Source: Bacteroidales bacterium (GTDB lineage: Bacteria; Bacteroidota; Bacteroidia; Bacteroidales; UBA932). Taken from it: a stretch of DNA of 57,973 nt. Position 1 is the stretch's first letter. Every line of letters starts with the position of its first letter. Shown one piece after another: positions 1 to 5,295 of the stretch. The notes beneath the pieces were generated by a model. The model was given only the letters and a program-made list of their open reading frames with translations, did not search any database and was not told the origin of the DNA. Location of the stretch: contig JAFZQO010000014.1 of assembly GCA_017620335.1 (NCBI GenBank), positions 1-57,973 on the forward strand, given 5' to 3'. The position numbers were made by a program, and so were the translations under genes.

Positions 1-39
1 AGGAAGCTTATATATCTTGTAAGAACTGTCTTATGTCCT

Positions 40-74
40 GTTCGGGGCTCGTCTTGTGACCCGTTCGGGGCTCG
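40..74. repeat. Partial duplication of the tRNA-Lys T-arm
   Basis: The 12-mer GTTCGGGGCTCG occurs at 40-51 and again inside the tRNA at 63-74. A second 12-mer covering the tRNA 3' end, GTCTTGTGACCC, is at 51-62 and recurs at 1380-1391. Short copies of a tRNA 3' end are typical scars of elements that integrate at tRNA genes, but no integrase gene is present here. Confidence 0.5.
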
Positions 75-129
75 AACCCGAGACCCCAACATTAAAAGTG
101 TTGTGCTCTACCAACTGAGCTAACGAGTC
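57..129 (-). tRNA. tRNA-Lys (anticodon TTT)
   Basis: Read on the minus strand, this 73-nt stretch folds as a full cloverleaf. The 7-bp acceptor stem (GACTCGT with ACGGGTC, one G-T pair) has discriminator A. The D-arm reads AGCTCAGTTGGTAGAGC, the anticodon arm is CAACA-CTTTTAA-TGTTG and the T-arm has the GGTTCGAGCC core. The loop CTTTTAA gives anticodon TTT, hence lysine. The CCA end is not encoded. A strong promoter lies just upstream at 146-177. Confidence 0.96.
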
Positions 130-145
130 CTCCGTTTTGGGATTG

Positions 146-177
146 CAAAGGTAGCAGTTTCCATTCAAATCTCCAAA
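146..177 (-). promoter_or_regulatory. Promoter of tRNA-Lys
   Basis: On the minus strand this reads TTTG (177-174), 20 nt, then TACCTTTG (153-146). It fits the Bacteroidetes primary sigma-factor consensus TTTG-N19-21-TAnnTTTG. The -7 box lies 16 nt before the tRNA 5' end, as expected for a stable RNA gene. Confidence 0.8.
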
Positions 178-180
178 CTT

Positions 181-670
181 TTTTCATTTTTTTTATTATT
201 TCCCCTCCCCTCCCCGCCTCCGCACCTCTCCACTCCCCCTCCACACTCATTCCCTTGCATTTCCCCCCTGATTTCCCTCTTTTCCCTTTCCTATCTTTCT
301 CCCAACCCCATTCCCCCTTCCTCCTCTCCTCCCTTCCCCATGTCCGTCCTCATGTCCTTCCCCCACCCATTCTCCCCACCTCTCTCATCACCGCCCATTT
401 TCCCTTACACATCTCTCTTCCCCGTCCGTTCTCCTCACCCCATCCTCCGCCCACCGTACGTTCCTCCCATCATCCATTTTCCCTCCTCCCTCCTCCCCTT
501 CATTTATTCCAACCCCGTTCCTCCATCCTCCAGTTCTTTTGCTCTTCCACCATCCATTTCCCCTTCTCCTTTCCCCGTCCGTTCTCCCCCTTCTTACCCT
601 ACCCTCTCCGTCCGTTCTTCCCACCACATTCTGCCTTCTCCGTCCGTTCTCCCTAGCCCATCCTGCCTTA
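181..670. repeat. Left pyrimidine-rich array with GTCCGTT/GTACGTT heptamers
   Basis: This stretch is almost wholly C and T on the plus strand and holds no convincing gene; open frames here are low-complexity Pro/Ser/Phe strings. A short motif recurs at irregular spacing: GTCCGTTCTCC or GTCCGTTCTTCCC near 424, 575, 610, 642 and 673, and GTACGTTCC near 456. The same heptamer forms the stems of the adjoining hairpin module, so the array appears to consist of decayed or expanded module fragments. Confidence 0.75.
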
Positions 671-870
671 TCCGTCCGTTCTTCCCTTCCAATTAAGGCC
701 AATGCGTACGTCGTCCATTTTAGCAAAGGGGACAACGGACGGGCCGTTTTCTAAAAACGCCCTCTCATCCCCCTAGAAGGCCGTTTTCTTCGAATTGCCC
801 GTCCGTTGTTCAAACTCCTTTTTTGAACAACGGACGCCACTGGTCTTTCCATCGGGGAACAACGTACGCT
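671..870. repeat. Hairpin module A (left copy, 200 bp)
   Basis: This matches 3022-3221 over exactly 200 bp with 19 substitutions and no gaps by my hand alignment. It contains consecutive inverted repeats. The first pairs GTACGTCGTCC with GGACAACGGAC and has two mismatches. A near-palindrome with GTTTT/AAAAC arms lies around 744-760. A perfect 15-bp stem lies at 800-814/822-836. The module ends in GGGGAACAACGTACGCT, which again carries the heptamer in reverse. No coding capacity is evident. Confidence 0.88.
800..836. repeat. Perfect 15-bp hairpin H3 of module A
   Basis: The arm CGTCCGTTGTTCAAA (800-814) is exactly complementary to 822-836 across a 7-nt loop, CTCCTTT. The same stem is at 3151-3187 in module B without a single difference, although the loop differs at two positions and the flanks are diverged. 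There is no T-run, so it is not a typical terminator. Its size and symmetry resemble a REP-type hairpin, the usual substrate of RAYT transposases. Confidence 0.88.
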
Positions 871-1330
871 CACCACGAGGGCAGCGCGGTGGTCCGGACA
901 GGGACGGGGATGCGGGCACTGGGAGGCAGCAAGGGACGGAGGCACGGCAATCTGGGCTGAGACGGCGACGCAAGGGATGGGGACGGGGAGGCAGGGAGGC
1001 GGAAGGCGGGAGGCGGGGGTGGCGGCGCGGCGATCCGGACAGGGACGGGGATGCGGGCACTGGGAGGCAGCAAGGGACGGAGGCACGGCAATCTGGGCTG
1101 AGACGGCGACGCAGGGGATGGGGACGGAAGGCAGGGAGGCGGGAGGCGGGGGTGGCGGCGCGGCGATCCGGACAGGGACGGGGATGCGGGTACGGGGAGG
1201 CAGCACGGGACGACAGCGCGGCGGTCCGGACGGGGACGGAGGCCCAGGGACAGAGAGAACCAGTTCAGGAAAAAGAGGACGAAGACCCAGGGACAAAGCC
1301 AGAAACAACGAAACTGGATGGGAGTGTGCG
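871..1330. repeat. Left purine-rich array with about 135-bp tandem repeats
   Basis: This G/A-rich stretch carries a tandem repeat whose copies begin with GGGACGGGGATGCGGG at 901, 1042 and 1174, giving periods of 141 and 132 bp. The third copy is more diverged. Each unit contains GGACGG or GGGACGG, the reverse complement of part of the heptamer in the left array. Open frames on both strands are Arg/Gly- or Pro/Ser-rich low complexity and I do not accept them as genes. Confidence 0.75.
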
Positions 1331-1435
1331 CAAAGAACAATCAAAAATCCTTACAAAAACAGAAGAAACCTATAAAAAAGTCTTGTGACCCCTCAAAAAA
1401 GTATCTTATGATCTAACCCGAATTCGGCTATTGAT

Positions 1436-1443
1436 TATGTTTG
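1436..1443 (+). promoter_or_regulatory. Candidate -7 box of the RAYT gene
   Basis: TATGTTTG fits the Bacteroidetes -7 consensus TAnnTTTG and ends 10 nt before the ATG at 1454. There is no clear TTTG at the -33 distance. If used, the transcript would be leaderless or nearly so, which would keep expression low. Confidence 0.45.
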
Positions 1444-1453
1444 GAAAAAAGAT

Positions 1454-2389
1454 ATGGCTTTCAACAGAATTATCGAGATTAGGGACAACAATGGAAAGTG
1501 GATCAAAATGTATCCTTTCCATATCAGTTCGCCAGGGCTGGACAAGCTCATTTTCAAATCTGAAGAGGATTTGACCGTTGCATCTAATTTTATTATCATC
1601 CAAGCACTTAGGTTCGGGGTCCAGGTCATTGCTTTCGTTGTAATGAACAACCATCTGCATGTATTGATCCTTGCTCCGGACTACGATTCCGCACAAAAGT
1701 ACTCAGACGGGCTGAAACAAGTCCTGTCCCACTCCCTTTCTTTTAGGAACAAGGAGCATGAACATACTTTTTTGAATATCGACTTCAAACCTTTGCTCAT
1801 TCAGGACGACCATCATCTCCGCAACACAATTTGCTATATACCCCGGAACTCCCTGGACACTGGGATTCCAGTTGAAGAGTATAGCTGGTCCTCTTACCGG
1901 GCATATTTCCGCGGGGGAAAAATACCCGAATCCGCCATCAGAGTGAGCGACTTGCCTAAGAGACAGGTTCGGAGAATCCTCCGAACGGACATTGACCTTA
2001 GTCACACAGGCTGGTACATGAACCGGCAAGGAATGTTGGAACCAACGACGACCTGCAACTGGCGATATGCCGAATCGGCTTTCTACAATGACCTTTCATT
2101 TTTCGTCCGGGTAATGGGCGGAGTCAGGGATGAAGAAATGGAACAAATCAATGTGACCAACCGTTACAAAAAGCTGAACGACAGAGACTTTTTCAAGGTG
2201 GCCTCAAAACGGTCCCAGGAATTATTTAATTCGTCCTTTTCCGATCTTGTGATGGAACAAAGGATCCGGCTTCTAAAGATCCTGTATTATTCTTACTGCA
2301 CGACAGTCCCCCAACTCGCCCGTTGCATGTCCCTTCCAAAGGAACAAATTGCCAAAATATTGAGAGTAAAGTACATCGATAAAGAATAA
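1454..2389 (+). CDS. HUH/Y1 REP-associated tyrosine transposase (RAYT-like)
   Basis: A 311-residue protein of the IS200/RAYT Y1-transposase fold. The histidine pair that binds the metal is in MNNHLHVLI (H67 and H69). The likely nucleophile is Y128 in CYIPRNSLDTG, the counterpart of YIHxNPVRAG in the family, and it is followed by the family motif YSWSSYRAYF at about 143-152. Proteins of this kind nick and join single-stranded DNA at hairpins. The protein is longer than most RAYTs (often about 150-220 aa). The C-terminal 45 residues look like a helix-turn-helix (QLARCMSLPKEQIAKIL). No TnpB/IscB partner is present. The gene is visibly more AT-rich than its neighbours and sits alone between hairpin modules A and B. 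All catalytic residues are intact, so activity is plausible but not shown. Confidence 0.85.
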   Translation: MAFNRIIEIRDNNGKWIKMYPFHISSPGLDKLIFKSEEDLTVASNFIIIQALRFGVQVIAFVVMNNHLHVLILAPDYDSAQKYSDGLKQVLSHSLSFRNKEHEHTFLNIDFKPLLIQDDHHLRNTICYIPRNSLDTGIPVEEYSWSSYRAYFRGGKIPESAIRVSDLPKRQVRRILRTDIDLSHTGWYMNRQGMLEPTTTCNWRYAESAFYNDLSFFVRVMGGVRDEEMEQINVTNRYKKLNDRDFFKVASKRSQELFNSSFSDLVMEQRIRLLKILYYSYCTTVPQLARCMSLPKEQIAKILRVKYIDKE

Positions 2390-2464
2390 TATCTGTGAAT
2401 CATGCTCCACCTGGTCCCGCCAACAGCACATTCCTCAAACTAAACCAATTATGTGTTTCTGATC

Positions 2465-3021
2465 TTCTCCACCTCCGTCTGCATCCTACACCTCTCTTCC
2501 CTTCCTACTCCCCGTCCCGTCTCTCCATCTTCTCTTCCGTCCCGTTCTTTTCGCCGTACGTTCTTCCCACTCCATCCTGCCTCCTCCGTCCGTTCTCCCC
2601 CTATCTCATTCCACATTGCCATACATCTTTTTTTGCATGTCCCCTTTCCTCCCTTGTTTCTGGTTCAACCTCCTTTCACCGCCTATTCCCATTCCCCCTC
2701 TCTTTCCGCCGTCCGTTCTCCCCTTTTTATCCTGCCTCCTCCGTCCGTTCTTCTCATATCTCTTTCCACATTGCCATACATTTTTCCTTGCATGTCCCCT
2801 TTCCTTCCTTTTTCCGGCCCATCCTCCCTTCACCGCCTATTCCCCATTCGCCCTCTCTTTCCGCCGTCCGTTCTCCCCTTTTTATCCTACCTCCTCCGTC
2901 CGTTCTCCCCAACATTTCTCTCTTCAGCGTACGTTCTTCCCAGCCCATCCTACCTCCTCCGTCCGTTCTCCCCCAACATTTCTCTCTTCAGCGTACGTTC
3001 TTCCCAGCCCATCCTACCTCC
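2465..3021. repeat. Right pyrimidine-rich array with 155-bp and 63-bp tandem repeats
   Basis: The tract is C/T-rich on the plus strand. The phrase ATCCTGCCTCCTCCGTCC, or the same with ATCCTACC, starts at 2574, 2729, 2884, 2947 and 3011. The spacing is therefore 155, 155, 63 and 64 bp. The 155-bp units also share a less biased segment (TTCCACATTGCCATACAT). The 63-bp units carry both GTCCGTTCT and GTACGTTCTTCCC. Every unit contains at least one heptamer. No gene is recognised. Confidence 0.85.
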
Positions 3022-3221
3022 TCCGTCCGTTCTTCCCTTCCAATTAAGGCCAGTGCGTCCGTTGTCCATTTTAGCAACGGGGACAACGGACGGAGCGTTT
3101 TCTGAAAACGCCCTCCCATCCCCATAGAAGGCCTATTTCACTGAAATACCCGTCCGTTGTTCAAACTACTATTTTGAACAACGGACGCCACAGGTCTTTC
3201 CATCGGGGAACAACGTACGCT
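3022..3221. repeat. Hairpin module B (right copy, 200 bp)
   Basis: This is the second copy of the 200-bp module and the better-formed one. It holds four successive hairpins. H1 is a perfect 12-bp stem (3056-3067 with 3081-3092). H2 is GCGTTTTC-T-GAAAACGC (3095-3111). H2b is TATTTC-ACT-GAAATA (3134-3148). H3 is a perfect 15-bp stem (3151-3165 with 3173-3187). It ends with the same GGGGAACAACGTACGCT as module A. Both copies lie in the same orientation on either side of the transposase gene. Confidence 0.88.
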
Positions 3222-3540
3222 TTTCGCGGGGACGGGACGGGGAGACGGGACGGAGAGGCGGGGACGGAGAAAGGGAGGCAAGGACGCGAGGGCGGTACGG
3301 CAGTCCGGACGAAGGGGCGAGGACGGGGAGGAGAAAGGGAGAGGAGGAAGAGAGAGAACGGAAGGGAGAGGAGAAAGGGAGAGGACGGAAGGGAGAGGAC
3401 GGAAGGGAGAGGACGGAAGAGAGAGAACGGAAGGGAGAGGACGGAAGAGAGAGAACGGAAGGGAGAGGAGAAAGGGAGAGGACGGAAGGGAGAGGACGGA
3501 AGGGAGAGGACGGAAGGGAGGCAGAAGTGGGGAAAACAGA
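3222..3540. repeat. Right purine-rich array with 14-bp tandem repeats
   Basis: A G/A-only tract whose core (about 3354-3520) is a tandem array of GAGGACGGAAGGGA or variants such as GAGAACGGAAGGGA. Units start at 3381, 3395, 3409, 3423, 3437 and 3451, and continue after a 13-bp unit at 3465. The minus strand reads CCGTCC or CCGTTC, matching the pyrimidine arrays. A period of 14 cannot keep a reading frame, which argues against coding. Confidence 0.85.
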
Positions 3541-3550
3541 AGTGGGGAAA

Positions 3551-3587
3551 GGAGAAAAGCGGGGCTGGCCGGAATGGCCAGTCCCGC
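3551..3587 (-). terminator. Terminator of the PUL operon
   Basis: On the minus strand a 12-bp stem (3587-3576 with 3570-3559, one G-T pair) and a 5-nt loop are followed at once by TTTTCTCC. This is a standard intrinsic terminator placed about 140 nt after the stop codon of the last PUL gene (3724). It lies at the edge of the purine array. Confidence 0.75.
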
Positions 3588-3735
3588 TTGGGAAAAGAGA
3601 AAATGAATCAGCAATGGGTGCGGGGGGCGCGGGGGCGCTACGCAAGAGCCGGCGCAACGCCGCGGGGGGACGCTACGCAGGAGCCGGGAGGCCGCGCCAG
3701 GGGCGCCGGGGCGCCGAAGGGCGCTACGGCTGTGC
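3588..3735. repeat. GC-rich direct repeats at the 3' end of the PUL
   Basis: CGCTACGCAAGAGCCGG (3636-3652) recurs with one change at 3671-3687, a period of 35 bp. A third partial copy, CGCTACGGC, at 3722 overlaps the stop codon of the carboxylesterase gene. On the minus strand each copy reads GCGTAGCG or CCGTAGCG; the last is followed by GCGCC-CTTC-GGCGC, a small hairpin. No gene is seen between 3588 and 3723. Confidence 0.55.
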
Positions 3736-5289
3736 GGCGGCCCAGGCAGCGCCTTCAGGCGAGCGGCGCCAGGCGAAGTACTCGTTCAGGACCCACATGG
3801 CGTCCTCGTCGGGAACGGCATCAGGATGCGGGCCGGAGCCGGTCAACACCATGGTGACGTGGTTGTCCTTCGTGAACTCGGGCCACTCGGGGAGGCCTTC
3901 GCCGTTCGGATCGCCGTACTTGGCGAAGTTGGTCCAGTAGGTGGCCATCGTCTCGGAAAGGGCGAAATCCGTCGGGACGGTCTCCCGGCGAAGGCTCTTA
4001 AAGACATAGTCAACTTCCTGACCGTGAGGCGATCCGTGTCCGTACTGCGGGGAGTCCTCCGGGTAGTCCGGATGCTGATCGAAGTAATACAAAAACACCT
4101 TGGACTGACCCTTCTCGGACTGTAGGCGCGCCCAGCTCCAGGTGTGCCAGCCGAAGGAGGCGTCGCGGCCGAGGTCGCGCGCGGACTTCGGGACGACGGA
4201 GCTTCCGTCAAGCGGATAGACCTCCAAAAGCTTCTCTGCATAAGGACCATAGCGCTCCTCGACGGCCGCGACGTGCTGCTCCGGTACGTTGCTGCTGCCG
4301 AAGCTGGCGCCTTCGTCGGAATTGTATCCGATCAGGACGTTCACGTCGTTGAAATTGCCGTTCTCGTACATGCGGTACTGGTCGTCGGGGATGACGTAGC
4401 CGTCAACGATCGGCCATGCGCCGCCGGTGACGACCATCTGGCGCGCGAAGGCGTTGGCGTCCATGGCGCGCAGCTCCGCAAGCGTCGTGGCGCCCAGGCC
4501 TTCGGCGTACTTCACGCCGTCCTTCTCAGCCATCTCCAGCGTCTTCATGTTCTCGCCGGGATAGGAATGGTGGCGCACCGGGCCGAAGGAGCCGCCGCTC
4601 TCGGAGATGGCTCCGCTGATGAGCCCCTTGACAAGGGGCGAAGCGCAGAGCATGCTCACCGAGATGCCGCCGGCGGACTCGCCGAAGATGGTCACCTTGG
4701 ACGGGTCTCCGCCGAAAGCGGCGATATTGTCGTGGATCCACTGCAGCGCGGCGATCTGGTCCATGATGCCGTAGTTTCCGGAAACGTGGTGGGGGCTCTC
4801 GGCGGTGAGCTCAGGATGAGCGAAATAGCCGAGCTGGCCCACGCGGTAGTTGATGGTCACGAGGATGACTCCCTTCTCCGCGAGGGGACGGCCGTCATAG
4901 AGCGACGAGGAGCCCATCGAGAAGCCTCCTCCGTAGATCCAGACGAATACCGGCATCTTGTCCTTCGGACTCTTGGCCGGTGACCAGACATTCAGATAAA
5001 GGCAGTCCTCGCTGTTGTTGGAGCCGGGGAAATTCATGCCCTGGACGGGCCCGGGGCCGAATTCCAGGCATTCACGAACGCCTTCCCAGGGAATGACGGG
5101 CTGAGGCTCCTTCCAGCGCAGGTCGCCAACCGGCGGCGCCGCGAAAGGAATGCCCTTGTAGATACACATGTCCTCGGTGACCTCACCTTGGATCCATCCC
5201 CCGGTGACCTTCACCTGACCGGGAACAGGCTGCTTGCAAGCCGTGACCAATGCGACGGCAGCCAGCAAAAGAACACTGATTTTTCTCAT
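3724..5289 (-). CDS. Type-B carboxylesterase (CE10-like), lipoprotein
   Basis: A 521-residue alpha/beta hydrolase of the carboxylesterase type-B family. Residues 1-18 are a lipoprotein signal ending in LVTAC (C18), so it is probably tethered to a membrane. The nucleophile elbow GESAGG places the serine near residue 204. The acidic residue is in NSDEGASF (about 325) and the histidine in SPHGQEVDY (about 421). The length is usual for the family. It is the last gene of the minus-strand PUL, 6 nt after the GH9 gene. In this setting it probably removes acetyl or other acyl groups from hemicellulose fragments, but the family is broad and the substrate is not readable. Its stop codon lies in a GC-rich repeat, so the last few residues may be repeat-derived. 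Confidence 0.88.
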   Translation of the reverse strand: MRKISVLLLAAVALVTACKQPVPGQVKVTGGWIQGEVTEDMCIYKGIPFAAPPVGDLRWKEPQPVIPWEGVRECLEFGPGPVQGMNFPGSNNSEDCLYLNVWSPAKSPKDKMPVFVWIYGGGFSMGSSSLYDGRPLAEKGVILVTINYRVGQLGYFAHPELTAESPHHVSGNYGIMDQIAALQWIHDNIAAFGGDPSKVTIFGESAGGISVSMLCASPLVKGLISGAISESGGSFGPVRHHSYPGENMKTLEMAEKDGVKYAEGLGATTLAELRAMDANAFARQMVVTGGAWPIVDGYVIPDDQYRMYENGNFNDVNVLIGYNSDEGASFGSSNVPEQHVAAVEERYGPYAEKLLEVYPLDGSSVVPKSARDLGRDASFGWHTWSWARLQSEKGQSKVFLYYFDQHPDYPEDSPQYGHGSPHGQEVDYVFKSLRRETVPTDFALSETMATYWTNFAKYGDPNGEGLPEWPEFTKDNHVTMVLTGSGPHPDAVPDEDAMWVLNEYFAWRRSPEGAAWAAAQP

Positions 5290-5295
5290 AATAAA

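Noticed and set aside
255-1388. Several open frames of 60-197 codons in the left repeat arrays
   Set aside because: They are Pro/Ser/Phe- or Arg/Gly-rich, exist in several frames and on both strands at once, and follow the tandem repeats; no signal of selection on any one frame.
1454-2389. Complete IS200/IS605 insertion sequence
   Set aside because: No TnpB/IscB gene, and the flanking repeats are a 200-bp multi-hairpin module with long arrays rather than short IS ends; a RAYT-type single-copy gene fits better.
2574-3073. CRISPR array
   Set aside because: Spacing is 155 and 63 bp, units are near-identical over their full length without unique spacers, and no cas gene is present.
2395-3857. 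Open frames of up to 236 codons in the right pyrimidine and purine arrays
   Set aside because: Low-complexity translations of 155-, 63- and 14-bp repeats; the 14-bp period breaks any frame.
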